The position numbers and the translations under genes are program-made. Shown here piece by piece: positions 1 to 6,161 of a stretch of DNA of 11,025 nt. How positions within the stretch are numbered: position 1 is the stretch's first letter; each line of letters starts with the position of its first letter. The DNA is taken from NCBI GenBank assembly GCA_045601285.1, contig JAZRZJ010000035.1, positions 1 to 11,025 of the forward strand, in the 5' to 3' direction. A model generated the notes under the pieces. It did no database searches, was not told the origin of the DNA, and saw only the letters and a program-made list of their open reading frames with translations. The DNA comes from F23-B02 sp045601285. GTDB taxonomy: Bacteria; Bacillota; Clostridia; Oscillospirales; Oscillospiraceae.

Positions 1-175
1 CTTTCGCGGTTCATATCAATTTATGATTGCTTTCTAGCTCTCAAAGAAATTTTTATAGTCATTTCTGACTTTAAAGAACCCTTTTCTGGTGCTTATTTTA
101 GCATAAGCTTTGTTCTTACATTATCTAATTTTCAAGGTACATTGCTTGCCGCGCTGTTGAGCGGTCAGCTTTACT
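1..175 (-). other. Leader region of a probable rRNA operon, running off the left edge
   Basis: This stretch has no convincing gene. Read on the minus strand it is AT-rich, lies just downstream of two strong promoters, and contains boxA-like antitermination motifs: GTTCTTTAAA at 70-79 and TTTCTTTGAGAGC at 37-49. It also has ACCTTGAAAAT near 129-139, which resembles the CTTGAAAA motif common in Firmicute rRNA leaders and 16S-23S spacers, and a 6-bp hairpin (GCTTAT/ATAAGC, 91-108). The 16S 5' end is not inside the window, so assignment to an rRNA operon rather than another stable RNA operon is inference. Confidence 0.6.
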
Positions 176-204
176 AGAATAGCACAGCCAAACCCTTTTG
201 TCAA
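176..204 (-). promoter_or_regulatory. Strong sigma-A promoter, downstream member of an rRNA-type tandem pair
   Basis: On the minus strand the -35 box TTGACA (204 to 199) is a perfect consensus. A 17-nt spacer separates it from TATTCT (181 to 176), which is preceded by TGC (an extended -10). Upstream (205-240) lie A and T tracts suited to an UP element. Spacing, strength and duplication are typical of rRNA promoters. It fires leftward into the boxA-containing leader. Confidence 0.8.
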
Positions 205-281
205 CAACTTTTTTCAAGTTTTTTAAAAAAGTTTTTCGACTGCTTTATTCTGTTTTTGCCCCTCTCTTGAGGCGCTCCGTT

Positions 282-310
282 AGAATAGCACGCAAAACCG
301 CCTTTGTCAA
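282..310 (-). promoter_or_regulatory. Strong sigma-A promoter, upstream member of an rRNA-type tandem pair
   Basis: On the minus strand: TTGACA (310 to 305), a 17-nt spacer, and TATTCT (287 to 282) with TGC just before it. It has the same architecture as the promoter 106 bp downstream, and the spacer sequences are also related. A-rich tracts at 311-355 could serve as an UP element. The region also lies upstream of gerAA, so gerA and this operon are divergent. Confidence 0.8.
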
Positions 311-362
311 CACATATTTTCGTATTTTTTCTAACTTTTTTGCGGCAAATTTTGCTAGCCCT

Positions 363-391
363 AAATATTGTGGAGTACTCAGTACATAATA
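363..391 (+). promoter_or_regulatory. Possible forespore (sigma-G-type) promoter of the gerA operon
   Basis: CATAATA at 385-391 matches the sigma-G -10 pattern CATnnTA. AAATA at 363-367, 17 nt upstream, matches four of five positions of the -35 pattern GnATR. In Bacillus, gerA operons are transcribed by sigma-G in the forespore, so this fits the gene. Transcription would start at about 397-399, at the proposed gerAA ATG, implying a leaderless message. The call rests on pattern matching only. Confidence 0.4.
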
Positions 392-396
392 ACAAC

Positions 397-1914
397 ATGT
401 CTGATTTTAACCTTTTTTCCCGTCAGAAAAACTCTGACGATGGGCCGCACAAATTGCGCGAGCCGCGTTTCCCCGAGCCCATAAGCTCCGAAACGCTCAA
501 AAATATATTTGCCGAATGCTCCGATTTTCAAACCCGCGAAATATTCCCCGGACTTGCACCCGGAAAAAAGCTTTTTGTCTGCTGGCTTGACGGAACCGTT
601 GACGGCACGGCGGTAAGCGAGGAAATTCTGCGTCCGCTGACGGACGTTCTACGCACGGGCTTTAATCTCACGGCGGAGCGCATCATGGACGGCGCGGTAT
701 TCAGCGGCACCGCCATGCACCGCACGGAAACCGACAAGCTTGTGACGGACATCACCCAGGGCTGCGCTGCCGTTATCTTCGATGACAGCGCCGAGGCAGT
801 TGCCTTTGAGGTGCGCACCCAGAATGTGCGCAGTATTTCAGAGCCCCAGATGGAGAAATCCCTCAAGGGCTCAAAGGACAGCTTCACGGAGCGTCTGCGC
901 ATCAACACCGCGCTTGTGCGCTCACGCATCTGCAATCCCGCCCTGAAAATTCAGAACACCCTCATCGGCCGAAAGAGCGAAACGCGGGCTGTAATTATAT
1001 ATGTAGACGGAGTTGCAAATCCCGCCCACATTGCCGAGCTTCAGAAGCGCCTTGACGCTATCGACATCGACGGCATTCTTGCCACGGGAAACCTTGAGGA
1101 ATACATTGTTGACCACCCGCGCTCCGCCTTCCCCCAGCTCATTCACACAGAGCGTCCCGACCGCTTTGCCCGTCAGCTTCTCAACGGCAGGGTAGGTCTT
1201 ATAGTAGACGGGCTGCCCGTTGCCTTTCTCATTCCCGCAACCTTTGCGGAATATCTCCGAGTTCCCCAGGACGAATCCCTGCACTTTTCCATTGCTTCGG
1301 TGCTGAGCGTAATCCGCTGGATCGCCCTTGTCCTTGCGGTAGCCCTGCCAGCCTTTTATGTGGCGGTTGCCATGTATCACCAGGAGATGATCCCCACAAA
1401 GCTCCTTATGTCCATTATCCAGTCCAAGCAGAATGTTCCCTTTTCCACTGCCCTTGAAATTCTCGGAATGCTCATTGCCTTTGAGCTTCTGCAGGAGGCA
1501 AGCCTGCGGCTTCCCGACCCCATTGCAGCCACTACATCAATCATCGGTGCGCTGATCGTCGGTCAGTCCGCTGTGGAGGCCAAGGTCATTTCGCCCATTG
1601 CCGTCATAGTCGTTGCCCTTGCGGGCATATCGGGCTATGCCCAGCCCAGTCAGGACTTGGGCGCGGCTTTGCGTATCTGGCGTTTTCTGTTTGTGCTTGC
1701 GGCGGTGCTGGCAGGACTTTTCGGCGTTGCGGCGTTCATGTGCCTCATGGTGTGGCGGCTGTGCGCCATGGACAACTTCGGCGTCAACTACACCGCGCCC
1801 ATGTCCGACGGCAGACCGCGAAGTCTTGCCCGCACATTTTTGCGAAAGCCCAAGCCCAAGGACAAGCTCCGCGAGGAAGAGCTTCAGCCGCCTGACAGGA
1901 GGAAACAGCTTTGA
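397..1914 (+). CDS. gerAA: Spore germination protein GerAA (germinant receptor A subunit)
   Basis: The 505-residue product has the full GerA-family (PF03323) layout. This subunit works with the B and C subunits in the spore inner membrane to sense small-molecule germinants; recent work on the family indicates that A subunits form the ion channel. A hydrophilic N-terminal domain of about 300 residues ends in PDRFARQLLNGRVGLIVDG. Membrane segments follow at about 307-327 (with the family motif YHQEMIPTKLL just after), 381-395 (SIIGALIVGQSAV), 400-416 and 430-453, then a basic cytoplasmic tail. The ATG at 397 is preferred over an upstream in-frame TTG at 304, which overlaps the opposing -35 box and would add residues unlike the family. 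No Shine-Dalgarno sequence precedes 397, and an alternative TTG at 454 cannot be excluded. The stop overlaps the gerAC start by 4 nt. The germinant cannot be told from sequence. Confidence 0.93.
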   Translation: MSDFNLFSRQKNSDDGPHKLREPRFPEPISSETLKNIFAECSDFQTREIFPGLAPGKKLFVCWLDGTVDGTAVSEEILRPLTDVLRTGFNLTAERIMDGAVFSGTAMHRTETDKLVTDITQGCAAVIFDDSAEAVAFEVRTQNVRSISEPQMEKSLKGSKDSFTERLRINTALVRSRICNPALKIQNTLIGRKSETRAVIIYVDGVANPAHIAELQKRLDAIDIDGILATGNLEEYIVDHPRSAFPQLIHTERPDRFARQLLNGRVGLIVDGLPVAFLIPATFAEYLRVPQDESLHFSIASVLSVIRWIALVLAVALPAFYVAVAMYHQEMIPTKLLMSIIQSKQNVPFSTALEILGMLIAFELLQEASLRLPDPIAATTSIIGALIVGQSAVEAKVISPIAVIVVALAGISGYAQPSQDLGAALRIWRFLFVLAAVLAGLFGVAAFMCLMVWRLCAMDNFGVNYTAPMSDGRPRSLARTFLRKPKPKDKLREEELQPPDRRKQL

Positions 1915-3035
1915 AACGTATATTTAAATGTATAGTGCCCCTGCTGTGCCTTTCGCTTTTATCGGGCTGCAGCAGTGGCAGCATATACTCAAACTACCGT
2001 GAAACAGAACAGCTCATGGTGGTGCAGACCATGGGCTTTGACCGCTCTGACAAAGGCTTCACCGTTTCCGTTTCAACCGGCGGCGGAGACAAGATCACGC
2101 GCATGGCCGCCGAAGCGGGAAGCATTACCCTCGCGGAGCAGAAAATGCAGGATTACAGCGCCGCGGAGGAAATTTTCTACGCTCACACGGGCTATATCGC
2201 CATTGGCGAAAACGCGGCAAAAACGGGGCTTTCCCACTACCTTGATTTCATCGGGCGCTCAACTCAGATGCGCATGGACACGCCGCTTTTCATCGTGTCC
2301 CGCGGCAGCGCCTCGGAGCTCGTGCTTGGTTCGGGCAACGAGGAGTACGATGCCACCGACGTGCTGAAATCCCTTGAGCGCAATGTCAAAAAAAGAGGCG
2401 ACCTGCGCATTTTCACCGCAGGCGAGGTCACGGCTCAGCTTGACCGCAACGGCTCTGCCCTGATCTGCGCCGTTAAGTGCGTAAAGGCAAAGGAATCCCT
2501 CTATGACTCAGAAGACGAACTCACCGCGCGGCCCGACGGCTACGCCATAATAAAGGACAAAAAAATGATCGGCCAGATTTCCTATCACGATTCGCTTGCC
2601 GTGGGACTTCTGCAAAACGAGGCCGGTCCCTGCCGCCTTACCGTCAGCACCGAAAAGGGCAGTGCCGCACTTCAGCTTGATGACTGCGAGTGCAAAATCG
2701 AGCCTGTGACGGAAAACGGAAGTCTCAGCGCACTGCGCATTGACGCAGAGCTTCACACCGCACTTTTTGAGCGCGGCGAGGAGCTTAAGCTCGAAGATGT
2801 GCGCAAGGCGCTGGAGGAGGATATAAAGCTCCGCTTTGAAAACGTTCTCAGCCTTTCAAAGCTTACGGGCTGCGATTTTCTCCAGCTTGGGAGTATTCTC
2901 GAAACCCATAATCCGCTTTCCATGAGCGGAATGGGGCAGGATTTTCAGGAAATGCTGCCTCATGTCTACTTTATTATAAATGTCAGCGCGGAAATTGACC
3001 GCAGCTTTGACGCCGAAAAGGAGGCTTCCGCGTGA
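1911..3035 (+). CDS. gerAC: Spore germination lipoprotein GerAC (Ger(x)C family)
   Basis: The 374-residue product begins with a lipoprotein signal: basic MKR, a hydrophobic core, then the lipobox LSGC with Cys20 as the lipidated residue. It would be anchored on the outer face of the spore inner membrane. The segment after the signal (NYRETEQLMVVQTMGFDRSD) fits the opening of Ger(x)C proteins, which normally reads as an assertion about the protein's relation to its receptor, and the length is normal for the family. The start is TTG at 1911, chosen because AGGAGG sits at 1897-1902 with 8-nt spacing. It overlaps the end of gerAA by 4 nt, indicating translational coupling. The C subunit is required for receptor function; its precise molecular role is less clear than that of A and B. 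Here it is the second gene, unlike the A-B-C order of Bacillus subtilis gerA. Confidence 0.9.
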   Translation: MKRIFKCIVPLLCLSLLSGCSSGSIYSNYRETEQLMVVQTMGFDRSDKGFTVSVSTGGGDKITRMAAEAGSITLAEQKMQDYSAAEEIFYAHTGYIAIGENAAKTGLSHYLDFIGRSTQMRMDTPLFIVSRGSASELVLGSGNEEYDATDVLKSLERNVKKRGDLRIFTAGEVTAQLDRNGSALICAVKCVKAKESLYDSEDELTARPDGYAIIKDKKMIGQISYHDSLAVGLLQNEAGPCRLTVSTEKGSAALQLDDCECKIEPVTENGSLSALRIDAELHTALFERGEELKLEDVRKALEEDIKLRFENVLSLSKLTGCDFLQLGSILETHNPLSMSGMGQDFQEMLPHVYFIINVSAEIDRSFDAEKEASA

Positions 3036-4147
3036 ATCAATACAACCGCCGTCAGCTTTCGGCGCTGGCCTTTGTCTTTTCCCTTGCGCCCATGATGCGC
3101 CTTATCCCCCAGCAGAGCGCCGCAGAGGCGCAGAGCGGAGCATGGCTTACTCCGCTTATCGCTCTGCCCTTTATTATAATGTATATAGTTTTCATCTCTG
3201 CCTTTCTCAAGCACCGTCACGAAGGAGAGGGCATGGGCGAAATGATCAAGCGCGCCGCGGGAAGCTTTTTCGGCAGCGTCGTGCTTGTTCTCATCGCCGC
3301 CAACGCGCTTTTCTACTGCGGCTTTATTCTCCGTTCCGGCGCTGACCGCTTCGTTTCCTCGATCTATCCCGCCGCAACGCCGATCCCCTTTGTTTTTGTC
3401 ATGCTCATTCTGGGCTTTATTGCGGCGCTTGGCCCGAAAAAAGCCATTGTGCGCAGCGCGAAAATTTTTTCACCCATTCTTGCGGCGGTGCTTGTGCTCG
3501 TTCTGTTTTTCGGACTGATAACCATTGATGCGGCAAATCTTTTTCCCGTGATGCAGGGTGACATCAAGCCGCTTCTTCTGGGCGCGATCCCCATTTTCAA
3601 CATCTACGCTGCAGTGCTTTTGTACTGCTCCTTTCTTGAGGACAAAAGCACGCTTGAGGAGGGCCGGGCAAAGCACTATGCCCTCTGGATGCTGCCTGTG
3701 ACGCTTCTGCTGACGGCGGACATTGCCGCAATCATCGGCAACTTCGGTTCCGCCATGACAGCACAGCTTACCCACCCTTTTTTCACCATGCTCCGCGACA
3801 TCACGCTTTTTAACACCATTGAGCGCATTGAGGCTTTTGTGGTTGCACTGTGGGTTATCCCCGACTTCATCGTCTTTGCAACCGTGCTTACGGTCGCTGT
3901 TAAGTGTCTTCAGCTTGTTTTTAACTTTAAACCTGCCGAAAACGCAGCGCTTGCGGACATGAAAAACGGCCGCTGGCTTATCGCTCTGTGCGGAGCGATC
4001 GCCGCAGCCGTGGCCTTTACGCTTTCAGAAAATGCCGCTGTCATGCAGCAGTATTCCCTGTATGTCGTTCCTCTGCTCAACCTGGCGGCAAGTCTTGTGC
4101 TTCTGCCCCTGTGCTTCGTGATAGGGAAAATACGAAAGAAGATCTGA
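3032..4147 (+). CDS. gerAB: Spore germination permease GerAB
   Basis: The 371-residue product is very hydrophobic, with about ten predicted membrane helices spread over its whole length, as in the endospore germination permease family (PF03845, APC superfamily). The B subunit lies in the spore inner membrane and is the likely germinant-binding component of the receptor. It starts with GTG at 3032, supported by AAGGAGG at 3018-3024 with 7-nt spacing. The start overlaps the gerAC stop (GTGA). The N-terminal part (QYNRRQLSALAFVFSLAPMM) resembles the family's first helix, which usually begins with a short polar stretch followed by a conserved hydrophobic run. It closes the operon; the basic tail IGKIRKKI is followed by repeats and no further gene. 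Confidence 0.9.
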   Translation: MNQYNRRQLSALAFVFSLAPMMRLIPQQSAAEAQSGAWLTPLIALPFIIMYIVFISAFLKHRHEGEGMGEMIKRAAGSFFGSVVLVLIAANALFYCGFILRSGADRFVSSIYPAATPIPFVFVMLILGFIAALGPKKAIVRSAKIFSPILAAVLVLVLFFGLITIDAANLFPVMQGDIKPLLLGAIPIFNIYAAVLLYCSFLEDKSTLEEGRAKHYALWMLPVTLLLTADIAAIIGNFGSAMTAQLTHPFFTMLRDITLFNTIERIEAFVVALWVIPDFIVFATVLTVAVKCLQLVFNFKPAENAALADMKNGRWLIALCGAIAAAVAFTLSENAAVMQQYSLYVVPLLNLAASLVLLPLCFVIGKIRKKI

Positions 4148-4161
4148 CGCGTAATAAAACA

Positions 4162-4181
4162 AAAGCTCCGACTTGGGCTTT
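4162..4181 (+). terminator. Weak hairpin after the gerA operon
   Basis: AAAGCTC pairs with GGGCTTT (7 bp including one T-G pair) around a 6-nt loop, 14 nt after the gerAB stop. No T run follows beyond the stem, so termination here would be weak. The palindromic repeats further downstream may do the work instead. Confidence 0.25.
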
Positions 4182-4207
4182 GCATCATAGGGTGGGCGTG
4201 CGCTGGC

Positions 4208-4231
4208 GGAACAGGCAAGCCTGTTCCCTAC
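4208..4231 (-). repeat. REP-like palindrome 1 (GTAG plus 9-bp stem)
   Basis: On the minus strand: GTAG (4231-4228), arm GGAACAGGC, loop TT, and a perfectly complementary arm. It is part of the duplicated composite block. Confidence 0.75.
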
Positions 4232-4255
4232 AGTAGTACGGATGGCAGCTTTAGC

Positions 4256-4278
4256 GTAGGGAACGGTCTTGACCGTCC
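4256..4278 (+). repeat. REP-like palindrome 2 (GTAG plus 9-bp stem, one base lost)
   Basis: GTAG is followed by arm GGAACGGTC, loop TT, and a complementary arm lacking one T relative to the copy at 4455. It faces palindrome 1, forming an inverted pair. Confidence 0.7.
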
Positions 4279-4300
4279 GAACACACAGCATCACCATAGC

Positions 4301-4382
4301 TGTCATCTGAGCGAAGCGAAGAATCTCCTGAATCACATCCCACGCCGGAGATTCTTCGTCGCTGCCGCTCCTCAGAATGACA
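4301..4382. repeat. TGTCATTCTGAG inverted-repeat element, copy 1 (full)
   Basis: An 82-bp near-palindrome that starts TGTCATCTGAGCGAAGCG and ends CTCAGAATGACA. Inner arms GAAGAATCTCC and GGAGATTCTTC also pair. The middle is an unrelated 15-nt stretch. It resembles MITE-like or REP-like intergenic repeats; no target-site duplication was identified. Confidence 0.75.
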
Positions 4383-4406
4383 GGCGGGGCTTAGCATTCA
4401 GCGGGC

Positions 4407-4430
4407 GGAACCGGCAAGCCTGTTCCCTAC
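4407..4430 (-). repeat. REP-like palindrome 3 (GTAG plus 9-bp stem)
   Basis: On the minus strand: GTAG (4430-4427), arm GGAACAGGC, loop TT, and a complementary arm with one mismatch. It is the second copy of palindrome 1, 199 bp away. Confidence 0.75.
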
Positions 4431-4454
4431 TGTGCTGTGGATGACAGTTTTGGC

Positions 4455-4478
4455 GTAGGGAACGGTCTTGACCGTTCC
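4455..4478 (+). repeat. REP-like palindrome 4 (GTAG plus 9-bp stem)
   Basis: GTAG, arm GGAACGGTC, loop TT, perfect complementary arm GACCGTTCC. It is the intact version of palindrome 2 and is inverted with respect to palindrome 3. Confidence 0.75.
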
Positions 4479-4500
4479 GAACGCACAGCACCCTCATAGC

Positions 4501-4530
4501 TGTCATTCTGAACGAAGTGAAGAATCCCCT
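4501..4530. repeat. TGTCATTCTGAG element, left half only
   Basis: TGTCATTCTGAACGAAGTGA followed by AGAATCCCC is the left arm of the inverted-repeat element. The right arm is missing and the rpsT terminator begins about 10 nt later, so this copy is truncated. Confidence 0.65.
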
Positions 4531-4540
4531 CAATATAGCA

Positions 4541-4568
4541 AAAGCGCCCATCCTGACGGATGAGCGCC
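4541..4568 (-). terminator. rpsT terminator
   Basis: On the minus strand GCGCTCATCC pairs with GGATGGGCGC (10 bp with one T-G pair) around a GTCA loop and is followed by TTTTGC. It lies 14 nt after the rpsT stop. The T tract is short, but the stem is strong. Confidence 0.75.
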
Positions 4569-4581
4569 TTAATCGCTTAAA

Positions 4582-4845
4582 TTATGCCATCTTGTTGAGC
4601 TTGACGGTCATAGCGGACTTCTTGTGGGCTGCGTTGTTCTTGTGAAGCAGACCCTTTGCTACGGCCTTGTCAACAGCCTTGACTGCTGCCTTGTAGTTTT
4701 CCTCGGCGACTGCCTTGTCACCGGCTTCAACAGCTGCGTCAAACTTCTTCATAACGGTCTTGAGAGCGGTCTTGTCAGCGCGGTTCTTTGCGCGGAGCTC
4801 CTTGGACTTCTCGTCTCTCTTCATTGCGGACTTAATGTTGGGCAT
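4582..4845 (-). CDS. rpsT: 30S ribosomal protein S20
   Basis: The 87-residue, Lys/Ala-rich product begins MPNIKSAMKR, the family signature, and ends KGLLHKNNAAHKKSAMTVKLNKMA, matching the conserved C-terminal region of bacterial S20. S20 binds 16S rRNA early in 30S assembly. The ATG at 4845 is preceded by a near-perfect AAGGAGGTG ribosome binding site. The gene is monocistronic, with its own promoter (5008-5036), structured leader and terminator. Divergent rpsT-gpr neighbours are also found in Bacillus subtilis, which supports both calls. Confidence 0.97.
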   Translation of the reverse strand: MPNIKSAMKRDEKSKELRAKNRADKTALKTVMKKFDAAVEAGDKAVAEENYKAAVKAVDKAVAKGLLHKNNAAHKKSAMTVKLNKMA

Positions 4846-4857
4846 CGTGGCACCTCC

Positions 4858-5003
4858 TTATAACTTAGTAACAAAAATCCTCACGGGATTTTCCGGCGAA
4901 AACCGCCGGTTTACGCCGGCTATCAGACTGATGGGTTGGTCATCTGATGGTTACTGCCGTTGGGACTGATAACAATAACGAATGCGAGTAGACGCTCGCG
5001 GAT
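4858..5003 (-). promoter_or_regulatory. Structured 5' leader of rpsT
   Basis: The leader of about 155 nt (transcript start near 5001-5003) contains several inverted repeats. One is at the 5' end (GCGAG/CTCGC, 4984-4999). A second pairs ATCAGA with TCTGAT (4922-4948). Two GC-rich hairpins then compete for the same bases: GCCGG/CCGGC (4905-4909 with 4916-4920) and CCGGCG/CGCCGG (4893-4898 with 4904-4909). Finally AAAATCC/GGATTTT (4874-4892) sits just before the ribosome binding site. S20 autoregulates its synthesis in E. coli; whether this leader does so is inference. Confidence 0.5.
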
Positions 5004-5007
5004 AGTT

Positions 5008-5036
5008 ATTATAGCAACGAAACTTCCAAAAATCAA
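5008..5036 (-). promoter_or_regulatory. Sigma-A promoter of rpsT
   Basis: On the minus strand: TTGATT (5036 to 5031), a 17-nt spacer, and consensus TATAAT (5013 to 5008) preceded by TGC (extended -10). Confidence 0.75.
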
Positions 5037-5093
5037 GGATTTTTCTTTATTTTTCAAAGATTTTTTTGCACTATTAATTATTTGTGCCGAAGC

Positions 5094-5103
5094 GGAAATA
5101 CTA
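5094..5103 (+). promoter_or_regulatory. Possible sigma-F/sigma-G-type -10 element for gpr
   Basis: GGAAATACTA fits the sigma-F -10 pattern (GGnrAnAnTw) and would place the transcript start near 5109, ahead of the ribosome binding site. The expected -35 position (5073-5077, ATTAA) is a poor match. In Bacillus, gpr is expressed in the forespore. Low confidence. Confidence 0.3.
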
Positions 5104-5132
5104 CCACTATATCTTGTGAAGGAGCGATTTTT

Positions 5133-5987
5133 TTGCAGAACAAATTCGTCAGAACCGACCTTGCCCTCGATGCCCACGAAATTTACAGCGGTGAGCTGGG
5201 TGAAATAGAAGGCGCCGCACTGGAGAAATATGACTCCCGAGGCTTTTCCGTCACGGAAATGAGCATCTCTTCCCCTGAAGCCGCTAATATATTATGTAAA
5301 CCTATTGGGAAATATTATACAATTGAGCTTAAAAAATTTATTGAACGGCGGGAAAACGCCTTTTCAGATGCCGCAAGCTCCATTGCCGAGCTTCTGGAAA
5401 AATTTGATGCGATTCACTCGGCGCAAAGCTTTCTTATAGCCTGCCTCGGCAACGGCAGAATTACTCCCGATGCCATCGGGCCGAAAACAGCAGACTCACT
5501 CATTGTCACGCGGCACCTGATTTCATCTGCTCCCGAAACCTTCGCCGCCTTTTCCTCGGTTGCCGTTCTGCGCACAGGCGTTCTCGGCACCTCGGGCATC
5601 GAAAGCGCCGACACGCTGAAATCAATCTGCAACACGGTCAAGCCCGACTGCGTCATCGCCGTTGACGCTCTTGCGTCCTCGGAGCTGAGCAGGCTCTGCA
5701 ACACCGTCCAGATTTGCGACAGCGGAATTTCTCCCGGCTCCGGCGTTGGCAACAACCGCGCACAGCTTAATTCCGATGCTCTCGGCGTTCCTGTTATCGC
5801 GATGGGCGTTCCCACCGTCATTGATGCCGCCGCTTTTACCGACTCTGCGGAGGCAAAGGGGCTTTTCGTTACTCCGAGAAACATTGACGAGCTGGTGTCC
5901 TCCGTATCAAAGCTTATTGCCTACGGCATCAACCTTGCACTGCACAGCGGCCTTACGGTTGAGGACGTGGATATGCTTGTTGACTGA
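5133..5987 (+). CDS. gpr: Germination protease GPR (A25 aspartic-type peptidase)
   Basis: GPR degrades the small acid-soluble proteins coating spore DNA, supplying amino acids during outgrowth. It is made in the forespore as a zymogen. The 284-residue product has the family landmarks: RTDLA (7-11), LGNGRITPDAIGP with Asp113, TRHL (126-129), KPDCVIAVDALA with Asp178, ICDSGISPGSGVGNNR and IAMGVPTVIDA. Asp113 and Asp178 match the catalytic Asp127 and Asp193 of Bacillus megaterium GPR and have nearly the same spacing. The start is TTG at 5133, placed by GGAG at 5121-5124 with 8-nt spacing and by only six residues before RTDLA; an upstream in-frame ATG at 5082 adds unrelated residues. The protein is about 80 residues shorter than Bacillus GPR, mostly because a segment of about 60 residues between VPTVIDA and the C-terminal VTPRNID is absent. 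Confidence 0.93.
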   Translation: MQNKFVRTDLALDAHEIYSGELGEIEGAALEKYDSRGFSVTEMSISSPEAANILCKPIGKYYTIELKKFIERRENAFSDAASSIAELLEKFDAIHSAQSFLIACLGNGRITPDAIGPKTADSLIVTRHLISSAPETFAAFSSVAVLRTGVLGTSGIESADTLKSICNTVKPDCVIAVDALASSELSRLCNTVQICDSGISPGSGVGNNRAQLNSDALGVPVIAMGVPTVIDAAAFTDSAEAKGLFVTPRNIDELVSSVSKLIAYGINLALHSGLTVEDVDMLVD

Positions 5988-6003
5988 TGTTTCACGTGAA
6001 ACA
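5988..6003. promoter_or_regulatory. parS site 1
   Basis: TGTTTCACGTGAAACA is a perfect 16-bp copy of the bacterial chromosomal parS palindrome bound by ParB/Spo0J. It begins at the base directly after the gpr stop codon. Confidence 0.96.
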
Positions 6004-6033
6004 CAACAATTTTTGACCTATACTGAGCTAATA

Positions 6034-6049
6034 TGTTTCACGTGAAACA
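6034..6049. promoter_or_regulatory. parS site 2
   Basis: A second perfect 16-bp parS palindrome, 46 bp (start to start) from the first. Confidence 0.96.
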
Positions 6050-6087
6050 AAAGCAGACAAGGAGCAAGATTAAAAAAATATGCAAAT

Positions 6088-6103
6088 TGTTTCACGTGAA
6101 ACA
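6088..6103. promoter_or_regulatory. parS site 3
   Basis: A third perfect 16-bp parS palindrome, 54 bp from the second. Its last base touches the -35 box of the parA promoter. Confidence 0.96.
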
Positions 6104-6132
6104 TTGAAAAACACACAAAAGCTTGCTATAAT
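6104..6132 (+). promoter_or_regulatory. Sigma-A promoter of the parA-parB-serS cluster
   Basis: TTGAAA (6104-6109), a 17-nt spacer, and consensus TATAAT (6127-6132) with TGC before it (extended -10). It starts exactly where parS site 3 ends, so ParB bound there would crowd RNA polymerase. The ribosome binding site GAGGTGA follows at 6151-6157. Confidence 0.8.
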
Positions 6133-6161
6133 ACAGTTAATAACAACAAAGAGGTGAGTAT

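Larger units (their letters stand above)
4205..4534. repeat. Two direct copies (period about 199 bp) of a composite repeat
   Basis: A block of about 130 bp occurs twice, at about 4205-4333 and 4404-4534. Each copy holds, in order, a GTAG-palindrome on the minus strand, a short variable link, a GTAG-palindrome on the plus strand, the conserved stretch CACAGCA and CATAGC, and the left half of a TGTCATTCTGA element. The first copy retains the full inverted-repeat element; the second stops after the left half and abuts the rpsT terminator. Inside each copy GTTCCCTAC and GTAGGGAAC are exact inverse complements, so the paired palindromes resemble a bacterial BIME (a cluster of inverted REP units). 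Apart from the hairpin at 4162-4181, this is all I see between gerAB and rpsT; there is no gene. Confidence 0.8.

Noticed and set aside
304..396. In-frame N-terminal extension of gerAA starting at TTG 304
   Set aside because: It overlaps the opposing -35 box, has no ribosome binding site, and encodes residues unlike the GerA family; ATG 397 gives a normal-length protein.
4205..4534. CRISPR array, because of the regularly repeated palindromes
   Set aside because: There are only two copies, the units are about 130 bp and composite, and there are no uniform spacers or cas genes.
5082..5132. Upstream ATG start for gpr
   Set aside because: No ribosome binding site precedes it, while GGAG is correctly spaced from TTG 5133 and that start leads straight into the conserved RTDLA.
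6000..6161. Replication origin with DnaA boxes in the parS spacer
   Set aside because: The repeated palindromes are parS; I found no TTATCCACA-type DnaA boxes there.
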